From assembly GCA_902785705.1 (NCBI GenBank), contig CACZZN010000014.1, positions 1-57,543 of the forward strand: 57,543 nt of DNA, in the 5' to 3' direction. Below, one piece after another: positions 1 through 8,626 of this stretch. The notes beneath the pieces are model-generated. The model searched no databases and had not been told where the DNA came from. It saw only the letters and a list, made by a program, of their open reading frames with translations. Position numbers and translations under genes: made by a program. The first letter of the stretch is position 1, and every line of letters starts with the position of its first letter. This DNA is from an uncultured Veillonellaceae bacterium. Its GTDB lineage: Bacteria; Bacillota; Negativicutes; Selenomonadales; Selenomonadaceae.

Positions 1-524
1 TCCAAAGTGATGTCAAAAAAATCAGATAGCCTTGTTCAATGGTTCATCTTTTATGTCAAATTTTTTATATTTCGTGTCCAATTTTTGTTGACAAGTGCAA
101 TGAATGGAAATACTACCTCCCCGAGGCTCCTCAAGACACTGAAGTTGCTGCCAAGCTTCAGAAACTCCGCGCCTCCCGTGCCGACCTCCGTCCCGAAGAC
201 ATCAAGCTAATCGACAAAAGGACAGCGTATTTGATACAACCAAACGGCAGAAGAAAATCCTCGCAGTCCCTTGTTATATGGGCTTGCGAGGATTTGCAGG
301 ATTATGGAGTGGTTGCCTAAAAGCGCGGCTGCGGTCTAAACTGATAAGATTTATCAACCGTCGCCACTCTGATGGTCGCAAATCCAAAAGTTCCCGTTTG
401 TATGGTACGAGGTTCCCGTTTGCAGGGTATTCAAATTGCCGGGAAAGCAGGAATTACGGCGTTTGTAGAGAATTACACTTCAGCTAAAGTATTTTCGTTG
501 CGCCGAGGATAGCGAGGTGGCCAC
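1..524. other. Region without a confident gene; possible gene remnants
   Basis: No gene could be recognised here. Two open stretches look protein-like. One, on the plus strand around 96-250, contains PEAPQDTEVAAKLQKL and RPEDIKLIDKR. The other, at 348-512 in another frame, contains LQGIQIAGKAGITAF and ends at a TAG. Neither has a convincing ribosome binding site, and I cannot assign either to a family. They are best read as decayed gene ends upstream of the ankyrin gene. The first bases of the window may be the tail of something that starts outside it. Confidence 0.3.
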
Positions 525-1475
525 ATGGAGGCAACATACGGGTATACCCCCCTTAGTTACGCACTTATAGAATTATTCGTGTCAGATAGTCCTGATTTTT
601 CAATAGCGGAGGAGTTAATTCGGCAAGGGGCAGATGTGAACAATCAGGGAGATGATAAAAGCGAAAATGTACTTTCTGAGATATTGTACGGATATCACTC
701 TAATTTCTCCGGTGATATGTCACTTGCTAAGATTATCAGCTTCTTTCTTGACCACGGCTTTGATGTAGCACGAAATAAAGGAAGGCATGGAGCGCAATGC
801 TTATGTGCTTTGACGTTTTCGCCCTTTGAAAGAGAAATCATAGATGCAACAAAAATGCTATTGGATGCTGGTGCGCTAAATGTCCCTGTCGAGGATGATG
901 AACCGGAAAACGCAACACCCATGAGCGCAATTGGTACAGAACAAAGTTTTCAAGACATAGGAGAAGGCAATCATTATCTCGGCAATATCTATGAAGCGGT
1001 GTATCAGATTTATGTTGCTTTGGAAGAAGGGAGATCCTACTCGGGTATAGAAAGTTTTGAGGCTGTCATAGGGAAAAATATACTTCGCATTATAGCTGTG
1101 GGAGATAATATTGACTCTATATTCACATCGGTAGACTTGCCTACATCCAAACATAAAAATTGCTTCTATCATAACCTCTTTATGATTTTTGATGGCGGAT
1201 ATCTGATTTGTACAAAATATGCCTCTTATTGGGTGGATACGACACCGATAAATGAAAAAACCGTAGACGTATCCGAATTTTTCTTCCGGATTATCGGGCA
1301 TAAAATCTGTCAGATAACCTTTGACCACAAATCTATAAAAAAGGGTGTTACATGCTATGGGCAACCTGTTACTACTTTTCACTTCGATAATGATGTCAAG
1401 CTAACTTTTTCAATTAATTTTGGTGAAGTCGAAAAAGATGATTACTGCTCGTACTATTATTACGATGATATTTGA
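525..1475 (+). CDS. Ankyrin-repeat protein
   Basis: A 316-residue protein whose N-terminal half carries degenerate ankyrin repeats. Visible repeat cores are YGYTPLSYAL (about residues 5-14), AEELIRQGADVNNQG (about 28-42), SFFLDHGFDV (about 73-82) and ATKMLLDAGALNV (about 108-120). The C-terminal half (about 150-316) has no motif I recognise; it is acidic and ends in a run of tyrosines and aspartates. There is no signal peptide or membrane segment, so it is probably cytoplasmic. Ankyrin repeats bind other proteins, but the partner cannot be read from sequence. The stop overlaps the ribosome binding site of the Sel1-repeat gene downstream, so the two are probably co-transcribed. Ankyrin and Sel1 proteins often sit in polymorphic-toxin or immunity neighbourhoods; applying that here is inference. 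The start is the ATG at 525 after GAGGTGG. Confidence 0.7.
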   Translation: MEATYGYTPLSYALIELFVSDSPDFSIAEELIRQGADVNNQGDDKSENVLSEILYGYHSNFSGDMSLAKIISFFLDHGFDVARNKGRHGAQCLCALTFSPFEREIIDATKMLLDAGALNVPVEDDEPENATPMSAIGTEQSFQDIGEGNHYLGNIYEAVYQIYVALEEGRSYSGIESFEAVIGKNILRIIAVGDNIDSIFTSVDLPTSKHKNCFYHNLFMIFDGGYLICTKYASYWVDTTPINEKTVDVSEFFFRIIGHKICQITFDHKSIKKGVTCYGQPVTTFHFDNDVKLTFSINFGEVEKDDYCSYYYYDDI

Positions 1476-1489
1476 GGAGGCTGATGGCG

Positions 1490-3733
1490 ATGGAAATTCG
1501 TGAAGACAGTCGTTTGGCACTCACCATGAAATGGGCACTTACTCATTATGCACCTGAAATTGGCTGGACAATAGATGGAAAACACGCCAGCGAAGATGAT
1601 GTTGTAAAACTGATTTCCAAGGCATATAAGCAGTTCGACACAGAGATTGTCAAAAGTGCAATTGCATATTGCAGGGAAAATTGGAATGTGAATCTTTCCA
1701 AAGAAACTCGCCACGGAATGAATAAAAGGGTTATTGAATATGAGATCGCGTTGTCAAATAACAAAGATACGGCAGATTTTACAATGGAAAACACCTTTGA
1801 AAATGCACATTTTTATTGTCTGCTTGGTGAATTATACGATAACAAAGGCGATGTTCAATATGCGAATTACTGGTATCAAAGATCGGCATTGCTTGGTTTC
1901 CCGGAGGGTGAGGGGAAATTGGGGATTTCCTATCATCGTGGATACGGGATGACGGCCGATGATTTAAACGATGCCGATATCGAAATGGCAATTCATATGA
2001 GAAGTGATAAGCAAGCACTTTTTTGGTTGCGAAAAGCTCAGAATGACGGTTGGGAAGAAGCCGCTCGTTATATAGAGCAAGTAAAAGAAGATATGGACGA
2101 GCAAGAGAAAAAAGAAAATCGTACTCTTGATGAAATGATTGAGGATGCCGCGCACGGATCAGGAACAGAGCAGATGTTGTTAGCATCTTTGTATGAATAT
2201 GGAGACGATGCAAAGGGAATTCCTGTAGATTACGAGGAAGCCGTGTATTGGTATGATAGATCATTATACGGTGTAGTCGGCGAATGCGATGTATGTCTTC
2301 TGATTGCCGATATCTTGGAAAATAAAATAGGTGATAAAAAACGTGCTCTTACATATTATCGAAGAGCCTATCTTATGGATAATGTGATTATCTCTGATGA
2401 TGAGCGACAAAAAATATCCAACAAAATAAAATCCATTACGAACGAAATTTTTCCTGATAGGGATGAGAAACTTACCACGTTTAGCGAAACGCTTAATGCA
2501 GGGCAACTTTCCGATGGCGATATAAAGGCATTGGCAGAGATGATAATGGAGTATCCGCCTGATCCAATTTACGAAGAAAGGTCCAAGGACGATGAGAAAG
2601 ATATATTACTACGACGTATTCCAAAAGCTAAGACTATCGTAGACGCTGCCTTTGCTGGCAGGGGAGTCGGAGAAAATGCATTAGGTGTCTTTTATGAAAC
2701 TGGTGTCATCTTACCCATGAACTTTAACAAAGCCGAGTATTGGTATCTATGTGCTTACACGGATGGGTATGACACAGCTTATGAGAATTTAACCAGGTTG
2801 CTGCTTAACAGAAGGAAAAAAGACGAGTGGATGAATCTTGTTATTCTGGCTGCCAGAGATGGTATTGAGGATGCAAAGAAGATATGCGATAACGTAGGAC
2901 AAAATTGCATGAAAACTGGTCCGGTGGAAACGAACATGTTCGAATATTATGCGCCAGAGAAACTGATTTATAAAGACGCAACCAAGGAGCAAATCGAACT
3001 GCTGGAGCAATTTGTTCTGATTAACAATGAGCGTCGAAAAAGGGATATTTTATTCCAGCTTGTTCCTTCTACGACCGATGAATATGTTGATGCCTTTCTA
3101 AACGGAGAACCGTATTCATCAGACGCTACCATTGATAAGCTGATGGATACTGATGATTGGCAGGATCGCAAGAAAATTATTTCCGAGTCAGGAATCGAAG
3201 TAAGTGATGAAATATTGCGGAGGGTTCCTTATATGCCATTGAGTGAAGAAGAACAGAAGGGTATCTTCTTGCATGGTTATAAGGCACACAAACGCTCACC
3301 CTATAGGCAACACGCTTTCTCAGAAAGATGGAGCGAACTGACAGAAAAAGAAAAAACCGTAATCAGAGTTATGGATGCTGATCATCGGCTCACTTTCGAT
3401 ATTGCCAATATTATAGTGAATGAATACAAGAAAAGACTCGAAGAGAGTGAGCAGGAAAAGCAACCTTCAGAAAATGAACAAGCTACTCTCGATGAGGAAC
3501 ATTCTTTTTGGCTGGACTATGGGAACAACAGCCGTTACATGAAGCGACAAGCCTACGCAGCATTAAAATTGGAGGATGAGAAAATCACGGAGGAAACCTT
3601 GCGTCAGGCCGGAGCAAACCGTTTGCTGAACCTTATCAATATGGAAATCAATCCAATACTACGCCCACTTGTTTCTTGGGCAGCTACGCTTCATTTTGAG
3701 CGCATGGTTGAGAGATTTAAGCAAGAAACCTAA
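1490..3733 (+). CDS. Sel1/TPR-like repeat protein
   Basis: A protein of about 747 residues with scattered Sel1-like repeats, for example YANYWYQRSALLGFPEG, EEAVYWYDRSLYG and KAEYWYLCAYTDGYDTAYENL. Each has the aromatic-rich helix pair of the SEL1/TPR superfamily, which acts as a protein-protein scaffold. Low-complexity acidic and lysine-rich linkers lie between the repeats. No catalytic motif, signal peptide or membrane helix is visible. I place the start at ATG 1490, because AGGAGG at 1475-1480 is 9 bases upstream; an in-frame ATG at 1484 is too close to it. The gene follows the ankyrin gene almost without a gap and ends at a strong bidirectional terminator. The role is unknown; an association with an anti-phage or toxin-immunity pair is only a guess. 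Confidence 0.7.
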   Translation: MEIREDSRLALTMKWALTHYAPEIGWTIDGKHASEDDVVKLISKAYKQFDTEIVKSAIAYCRENWNVNLSKETRHGMNKRVIEYEIALSNNKDTADFTMENTFENAHFYCLLGELYDNKGDVQYANYWYQRSALLGFPEGEGKLGISYHRGYGMTADDLNDADIEMAIHMRSDKQALFWLRKAQNDGWEEAARYIEQVKEDMDEQEKKENRTLDEMIEDAAHGSGTEQMLLASLYEYGDDAKGIPVDYEEAVYWYDRSLYGVVGECDVCLLIADILENKIGDKKRALTYYRRAYLMDNVIISDDERQKISNKIKSITNEIFPDRDEKLTTFSETLNAGQLSDGDIKALAEMIMEYPPDPIYEERSKDDEKDILLRRIPKAKTIVDAAFAGRGVGENALGVFYETGVILPMNFNKAEYWYLCAYTDGYDTAYENLTRLLLNRRKKDEWMNLVILAARDGIEDAKKICDNVGQNCMKTGPVETNMFEYYAPEKLIYKDATKEQIELLEQFVLINNERRKRDILFQLVPSTTDEYVDAFLNGEPYSSDATIDKLMDTDDWQDRKKIISESGIEVSDEILRRVPYMPLSEEEQKGIFLHGYKAHKRSPYRQHAFSERWSELTEKEKTVIRVMDADHRLTFDIANIIVNEYKKRLEESEQEKQPSENEQATLDEEHSFWLDYGNNSRYMKRQAYAALKLEDEKITEETLRQAGANRLLNLINMEINPILRPLVSWAATLHFERMVERFKQET

Positions 3734-3735
3734 TA

Positions 3736-3775
3736 AAATAGGGGCACCGATAACAAAAAATCGATGCCCCTATTT
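3736..3775. terminator. Bidirectional rho-independent terminator
   Basis: A stem built from TAGGGGCA and TGCCCCTA, extended inward by CGAT/ATCG with one bulged C, around an A-rich loop. It has A-runs on the left and T-runs on the right. It separates the plus-strand Sel1 gene from the converging minus-strand HTH gene and can serve both. Confidence 0.75.
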
Positions 3776-3811
3776 GTCATGTTTTCACGAAATAGTATCT
3801 AATAACGAATG

Positions 3812-4432
3812 TTATGTTTGTTTTGTCCTCGACTTCTTTTCCCTTCTCACGATTGGCGGCACGCCCAATTCCTCCAGATGTATATTAAATTCTTGCATAG
3901 TGCAGCCAGGAAATACACTCATTACAAACATATAAGCATTTTCGTCACGTTTATTTTTGTCAAAATCCAGAGCCGAAAGTCGCAGTGCAGTCTGAGTTTC
4001 ATCCAATGTCAACCCCAAGCCAACGGCCATCGCCGTGTAGGAAGGAAGTTTAAATTTGTGCTCTCCTTTTTGGACTCTGTAGTAATCGTTAGCATCTAAG
4101 AGTGTCTTTTCCTGAAATACGGTGACATTCCAGTGGGCGTTTTCCATATACTTGCGCATTCTTTGAGTGGTAGTTTCGGCAACCAACTGATAGCGACTGA
4201 ACTGTTCCTCGAATTTCATCAAGGTCTCTTTTGCCCGGTTATACTCATCAATGTTCTGTGTATTGGCATCAAAGACTGGCTTGCTCTCATATTTTCTGTC
4301 TGCCCGGAGCATACACGTGGAATAGCCATCCGCACTGGGGGTGCCCACTAATTTGTATGAGAAATCGAGGGTGCATTCCGATAGATGGCTTCTGGCATAA
4401 TCTGTGAGGGCAAAGCCGTTTGGCTTCGCCAT
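3812..4432 (-). CDS. HTH (XRE-like) domain protein, possibly 5'-truncated
   Basis: A 206-residue protein. The second half resembles the helix-turn-helix domain found at the C-terminus of many Firmicutes accessory proteins: FQEKTLLDANDYYRVQKG, then LPSYTAMAVGLGLTLDET, then ALRLSALDFDKN. The N-terminal third (about residues 1-60) matches nothing I know. The ATG at 4432 has GGAAG about 6 bases upstream, so the start is acceptable. It nevertheless lies exactly where the preceding minus-strand hsdM fragment loses its family similarity, and the two overlap by about 145 bases in different frames. The gene may therefore be the 3' part of a longer gene joined to hsdM by a deletion, with a fortuitous new start. 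DNA binding is likely; the target is unknown. Confidence 0.5.
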   Translation of the reverse strand: MAKPNGFALTDYARSHLSECTLDFSYKLVGTPSADGYSTCMLRADRKYESKPVFDANTQNIDEYNRAKETLMKFEEQFSRYQLVAETTTQRMRKYMENAHWNVTVFQEKTLLDANDYYRVQKGEHKFKLPSYTAMAVGLGLTLDETQTALRLSALDFDKNKRDENAYMFVMSVFPGCTMQEFNIHLEELGVPPIVRREKKSRTKQT

Positions 4433-5381
4433 TTTTACTTCCGGCTTTGCCTCTATCTTTGAATCCTTTTACCTTCGCATAAAACTGGGCGAAATCCATA
4501 TAGACTTCCTCGGACTGATGTGCTTCCAGTTCCTCGATGACTGCATCAATAAAACTCTTTCCCCGCACATATTTCTGATATTTTCTTTCGGCTTTGGGGT
4601 CGCGAGGATTTGTTTCCGAGAGTTCGGCAAACTCCACTTCATTGTAAAGATTGGAATTGGCGGTGAAATAATCGCTGTGCTTCAGCTTTTCAATGGTGGG
4701 CGCATCTATGCTGCCTCGCCGTTGAAGCGGCTGGTAGACTGCCCACTCTCGGTACATGAATTCTTCCCGCTCAAAGATACGAGAGCCAATCCTGCACTCG
4801 CCCTTCCGTTTCTCGCTGTAAAGGGTCTTGGAGCCGATGGCAAAGGCGGCATACACTTCCGTAATGAGGTCTATCTGCTCCTTGGAAATCTCCCGGCGCT
4901 TTTTGCCAAGGGAACGCTTCAACGGCTCCCACATATCCGTAGCGTTAATGAGCTGGATCTTGTTCCTCCGTTCCTTCCGCTTGTTCTTGGAAAGGATAAA
5001 GGCGTAGATGCCGATATCCGTGTTGTAGAACAGCTGGGACGGCAGGGCGATGATGGCCTCAATGAAGTCGTTTCGGAGCATATAGTGACGGATCTGGCTC
5101 TCGCCGCTGGTGGTGTTGCCGGAGAAGAGGGGCGAGCCGTTAGTGATGATGGCGGCGCGGCCTTGCCCTCTGGTCATTTTGGCGATGGCGTGCTGCATGA
5201 ATAGGAGCTGCATATCCCCGGTGGCCGGAAGCCCTGCTCCGAATCTGCCTCGAAATCCCTTCTTGGCCTCGTCTCGGACAGCTTTCTCCACTCCGTCTCC
5301 CGCATCCTTGCCGCCCCAAGCCAGCCCAAAGGGCGGATTAAAGCCTTTCTCCAGTTTCAATGCAAAATTTCCAGTAATCAC
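4287..5381 (-). pseudogene. hsdM: Type I methyltransferase HsdM, C-terminal part of split gene
   Basis: The downstream half of an N6-adenine DNA methyltransferase of the long HsdM subfamily. It begins at a GTG (5381) that lies inside the inserted sequence. GAGGTGAG stands 6 bases upstream, so the half can be translated separately. It holds the catalytic motif NPPF, followed by SGESQIRHYML, FIEAIIALPSQLFYNTDIG and LGKKRREIS, all typical of HsdM. Family similarity ends near 4440 (KVKGF); the tail to 4287 is out-of-family sequence overlapping the HTH gene, so the 3' end is truncated. No hsdR or hsdS accompanies it. It is probably non-functional, though a two-polypeptide enzyme cannot be excluded from sequence alone. 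Confidence 0.7.
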
Positions 5382-5515
5382 AATGCTCTCACCTCGATTA
5401 CCTATACTCCAAGTCACTCTGTTGCTTCACAGCATGCTCTTCTGATGTGATACAGTGAAGCGCAACATACTGAACTATGATGACTCCAATTACTACCATC
5501 TTTCTTACTTGGGTT
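5337..5515 (-). mobile_element. Motif-targeted insertion, copy A (in hsdM)
   Basis: A 179-bp sequence interrupting the NPPF codons of hsdM between AAT and CCGCC. It consists of an 86-bp left arm (5515-5430), a 23-bp core unique to this copy (5429-5407) and a 70-bp right arm (5406-5337). Both arms are identical to those of copy B in pglX. AAT stands on both sides, which is compatible with a 3-bp target duplication. No terminal inverted repeats or transposase gene are visible. The right arm carries a Shine-Dalgarno sequence and a GTG start that reopen the host frame. I do not recognise the element. Confidence 0.85.
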
Positions 5516-6352
5516 ATTGGCAATGACAAAGCGCATGGGGGTATCCGAGAAACAATCCTCCATCATGGTGTCGGCAAAGCAGATATTGTCGGCCTTTTGC
5601 CCCTTGATGAGCATATCCGCAAGGCAGATGGCGTAAGACTCCGGGTTGTTCTCCTGCCCAAAGAGACGGATATTCGCATCAGGATTCATGCGCTTGATGA
5701 AATCGTGGGTCGTGGAGAGCATCCCGCCCGTGCCGCAGGCCATGTCCAGCACCGTGATTTCTTTTCCTTCATTAAATACATCATCACAGCCCTCGGCAAG
5801 CAAAATGCTGGACAAGAGGCGAATGACCTCGCGGGGCGTGTAGTGGTCGCCGGCCTCGGCATTTTCAGAAAAGCGGCGGATGATTTCTTCGAACATATAA
5901 CCCATCTTGTGTCCATCGATGGTTTCCGGGTTCAAATCCAGTTCCGAGAACTTTTTCACGACACCGAGCAGACGATTGTTTTTGTCTAAGTCCTTGATAA
6001 TATTCTCAAACTTCAGACGCTCTATCAGGATCTCCTTGATATTGGGGGAGAAGGACTTCACGTAAAATTTGAAATTGGTCACGATGGCCGGAGCCTCGTC
6101 CAGCAAATCCGCGAGGGTAAAGTCGGAGGTATTGTAGAATGGGAAGCCGGAGAGACGCTCCAGCACCTGGGGAGGCGTGGCCTTGTTCTTCTTGTATTTT
6201 GCTACCACTTTGTCCTTCCTGACATTGCCGTCCTTGTCCTTGGTGGCCAAGGCACATTCCAGCCGCCGGATAATAATCATCGGGATGATGACTTCCTTAT
6301 ATTTATCCGCCTTGTAGGGGCCGCGCAAGGTGTTGGCAATGGAAAACACCAT
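5414..6352 (-). pseudogene. hsdM: Type I methyltransferase HsdM, N-terminal part of split gene
   Basis: The upstream half of the same hsdM, 312 codons. It begins at VFSIANTLRGPYK, which in family members is preceded by roughly 10-20 residues, so the true 5' end is missing. The break coincides with the end of the recombinase remnant on the other strand near 6353. It contains the HsdM N-terminal domain, the GDHYTPREV motif, the SAM-binding motif DMACGTGGM and LFGQENNPESYAICLADML. It then reaches FVIAN and enters the insertion, adding about 35 foreign residues (NPSKKDGSNWS and onward) before a TGA. The SAM-binding motif is therefore on this polypeptide and the catalytic NPPF is on the next one. 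Confidence 0.75.
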
Positions 6353-6356
6353 CTAC

Positions 6357-6647
6357 ATGGAAATAACATCTTCCTCAGAGTTTAACGAAGAAGCGATGAG
6401 CAAGGACATAGACCATATTTCGGTAATATCCAATAACGAGATGGTCTTTCATTTTGTCGATGGAAGAGAAATACGACACGATTGGCAGAAACTGGTGCGT
6501 TCTCGTCCGAAACATACCGAGGAATACAAGGAGCATATGCGAAGGCTTGCTGCAGAACGCTGGACTGATGAGGAACGCAAACGTATGAGCGAAATGATGA
6601 AAACGATGCGGAAGGAGGAGAGCCACCGATGGCGCAAAGAACAGTAA
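6357..6647 (+). pseudogene. C-terminal remnant of a large serine recombinase
   Basis: About 96 codons beginning at an ATG at 6357. The stretch ISNNEMVFHFVDGREIRHDW is the beta-strand ending typical of large serine recombinases of Firmicutes elements. It is followed by a basic TEEYKEHMRR...ERWTDEERKRMSEMM tail. The catalytic and zinc domains are absent. Recognisable sequence starts 5 bases from the broken 5' end of hsdM, so this is a rearrangement junction. The end overlaps the start of the complete recombinase downstream. Tandem serine recombinases are common at the ends of integrative elements, so this is probably the remains of a neighbour in such a cluster. Confidence 0.6.
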
Positions 6648-8203
6648 CCACCATTCCCGCAACAATAAGCAAATATACGGCGGCACCCATTGACAGCAAG
6701 GCCAGGAGAAAAGTGGCTGGATATGCCCGGGTTTCCACCGACCACGAGGATCAAGTTTCGAGTTATGCCGCACAAGTTGACTACTACACCAAATATATCA
6801 AGGGGAGAGAAGACTGGGAATTTGCCGGGATGTACACGGATGAAGGAATCTCCGCAACATCGGTCAAGCACAGACTCGGATTTCGTAAAATGATTGACGA
6901 TGCCCTTGCCGGTAAAATCCAATTGATTATAACGAAATCGGTGTCCAGGTTCGCGCGCAACACAGTAGATTCCCTCACCACCATTCGGAAATTGAAAGAA
7001 AATGGTGTGGAGGTTTATTTTGAAAAAGAAGGGATCTGGACGTTTGATAGCTCCGGCGAATTGCTATTGACCGTGTTATCGTCAATTAGCCAAGAAGAGG
7101 CGCGGAGCATATCGGAGAACACAACCTGGGGACAGAGAAAAAGGTTTGCCGATGGAAAAGTGAGTGTTCCATTCAAAAGATTTTTAGGATATGACCGTGG
7201 TGAGGACGGTAACCTCGTGGTGAACCCAGAACAGGCAAAAACGGTCAAGCTGATCTACAAACTTTTTCTTTCCGGGCTTTCGTATAAAGCGATTGCCAAG
7301 GAACTTACCAACCGCCAAATAAAATCTCCGGCGGGAAAGGATACATGGTGTACGAGTACCGTAAAAAGCATTTTGACATCCGAGAAAATGAAGGGCGATG
7401 CTCTGCTCCAGAAAAAGTTCACTGTAGATTTTCTGACCAAAAAGCAAGTCAAAAACGAAGGCCAAATCCCGCAATACTATGTGACCGCCAATCATGAAGC
7501 CATCATTGATCCTGCAACATTCGATTTTGTGCAGGCAGAGATAGAACGACGCAGGACGGGGAAGAAATACAGCGGCGTGACCATATTCTCCAACCGTATC
7601 AAATGCGGCGAGTGTGGGAATTGGTACGGCACAAAGGTTTGGCACAGTACCGATCGCTATCGTAGGGTTGTCTACCAATGCAATCACAAGTTCGAGCACA
7701 AATGCTCTACTCCCCATCTGGTCGAGGAGGAAATAAAGCTGGCGTTTGTCACGGCATTCAATCGGCTCTATGATGGCAAGGATGACCGTCTCGCAATTCT
7801 CCGGCTGGTGCAGGAGGAGATTTGCGACACAAGGCTCCTTGAATCCGAGCAGCAGAAACTGGCCGATGAGATGAGTGTCTTGGCTGACATGGTACAGAAC
7901 TGTATCGGCGAAAACGCCCGCATTGCCCAGAACCAAGCCGAGTACCAAGAAAGGTACAACGATCTGGTCAGCCGCTACGAGGCTGTGAAGGCAAAGCACG
8001 ATGCCACAGTGGAGGCTATCCAAGCCAAGAGGCTCAAGGCGGAGACGCTCGAGGCCTTTGCCAAGGCTCTCCGCAACAGGGACACGGCATTGACGGAGTT
8101 CGATGCTGGGCTTTGGGGAACGCTCGTGGAGTATATGACCGTCTACGGCAAGGGAGATATCGGAGTGACATTCCGGGACGGTACAGAAATTCGCATACAG
8201 TAG
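6629..8203 (+). CDS. Large serine recombinase
   Basis: A 524-residue site-specific recombinase. The N-terminal resolvase domain has the nucleophile Ser36 in YARVSTDHEDQ and the arginine-rich motif TKSVSRFARN. The recombinase domain follows (about 190-300), then a zinc ribbon with CGECGNWY and a CNH...C pair (about 325-360), a long coiled coil (about 400-470) and the ending VTFRDGTEIRIQ. Length and domain order are complete, so it may be active. Such enzymes cut and rejoin two att sites to integrate, excise or invert DNA. It sits between two inverted copies of the 163/179-bp insertion, which makes an invertase or element-mobility role attractive but unproven. The start ATG 6629 overlaps the remnant upstream. 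A clean terminator follows. Confidence 0.9.
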   Translation: MAQRTVTTIPATISKYTAAPIDSKARRKVAGYARVSTDHEDQVSSYAAQVDYYTKYIKGREDWEFAGMYTDEGISATSVKHRLGFRKMIDDALAGKIQLIITKSVSRFARNTVDSLTTIRKLKENGVEVYFEKEGIWTFDSSGELLLTVLSSISQEEARSISENTTWGQRKRFADGKVSVPFKRFLGYDRGEDGNLVVNPEQAKTVKLIYKLFLSGLSYKAIAKELTNRQIKSPAGKDTWCTSTVKSILTSEKMKGDALLQKKFTVDFLTKKQVKNEGQIPQYYVTANHEAIIDPATFDFVQAEIERRRTGKKYSGVTIFSNRIKCGECGNWYGTKVWHSTDRYRRVVYQCNHKFEHKCSTPHLVEEEIKLAFVTAFNRLYDGKDDRLAILRLVQEEICDTRLLESEQQKLADEMSVLADMVQNCIGENARIAQNQAEYQERYNDLVSRYEAVKAKHDATVEAIQAKRLKAETLEAFAKALRNRDTALTEFDAGLWGTLVEYMTVYGKGDIGVTFRDGTEIRIQ

Positions 8204-8205
8204 GC

Positions 8206-8242
8206 ATTGGCGCAGGGTTACGACTCTGCGCCAATTTTTTTA
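8206..8242 (+). terminator. Rho-independent terminator of recombinase gene
   Basis: A perfect 10-bp stem, ATTGGCGCAG/CTGCGCCAAT, with a 10-base loop, followed by a run of T from 8235. It begins 3 bases after the recombinase stop codon. Confidence 0.9.
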
Positions 8243-8311
8243 TTTGTTTTAGCAGGAGTGGAGGGGATGATGGTAGAATATAAAAAGGTTAAGCAGGAAG
8301 GAGGAGTTTCC

Positions 8312-8626
8312 GTGCGAAAGGTACGCATCACGGTCATGCGAAAGGCTTGCTACCGGGATTTGATGGAGAAGTATGAGAACCCCATCGAACACGCCTGTGA
8401 CATGGAGGAAGGGCAAGTGTTCGTGGCTGATGGTTGGCAACGTCCCAATGGCTTGTGCGAGAGCGCGTGGGAGTCAATGTCCCCATTCGTCATGGGGCTT
8501 GCCCACGGAGCGGAAGGCTTCTATGACGGCTGGATGAGGAATCCTCGTTCGGCGATGATTTCCTGCAACGATGGCTTTCGCCCGGTGAGTTTCCTTTTGG
8601 AGGCGATAGATGAGTATGGCTGCTGA
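8312..8626 (+). CDS. TIGR04076-family small protein
   Basis: A 104-residue protein matching the uncharacterised TIGR04076 family: RKVRITVMRKACYRDL at the start, then CDMEEGQVFV, PNGLCESAW and ISCNDGFRPVSFLLEA. Several conserved cysteines are visible, which may bind metal. The family has no established function. I prefer the GTG start at 8312, because GGAAGGAGGAG lies 5 bases upstream and it matches the family's usual N-terminus; in-frame ATGs at 8267 and 8270 would add 14-15 residues. It follows the recombinase terminator and overlaps the next gene by 17 bases, so it heads a small cargo operon. Confidence 0.65.
   Translation: MRKVRITVMRKACYRDLMEKYENPIEHACDMEEGQVFVADGWQRPNGLCESAWESMSPFVMGLAHGAEGFYDGWMRNPRSAMISCNDGFRPVSFLLEAIDEYGC

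Noticed and set aside
7..320. Two overlapping open frames at the very start of the window as genes
   Set aside because: They have no good ribosome binding site and overlap in different frames. One is full of low-complexity residues. At best they cover a remnant, which I reported as such.
5337..5515. Group I or group II intron at the NPPF codons
   Set aside because: The element is shorter than functional introns of either class. I see no domain V-like hairpin with conserved GNRA loop, no GTGYG start and no P7-like core. A degenerate relic is not excluded.
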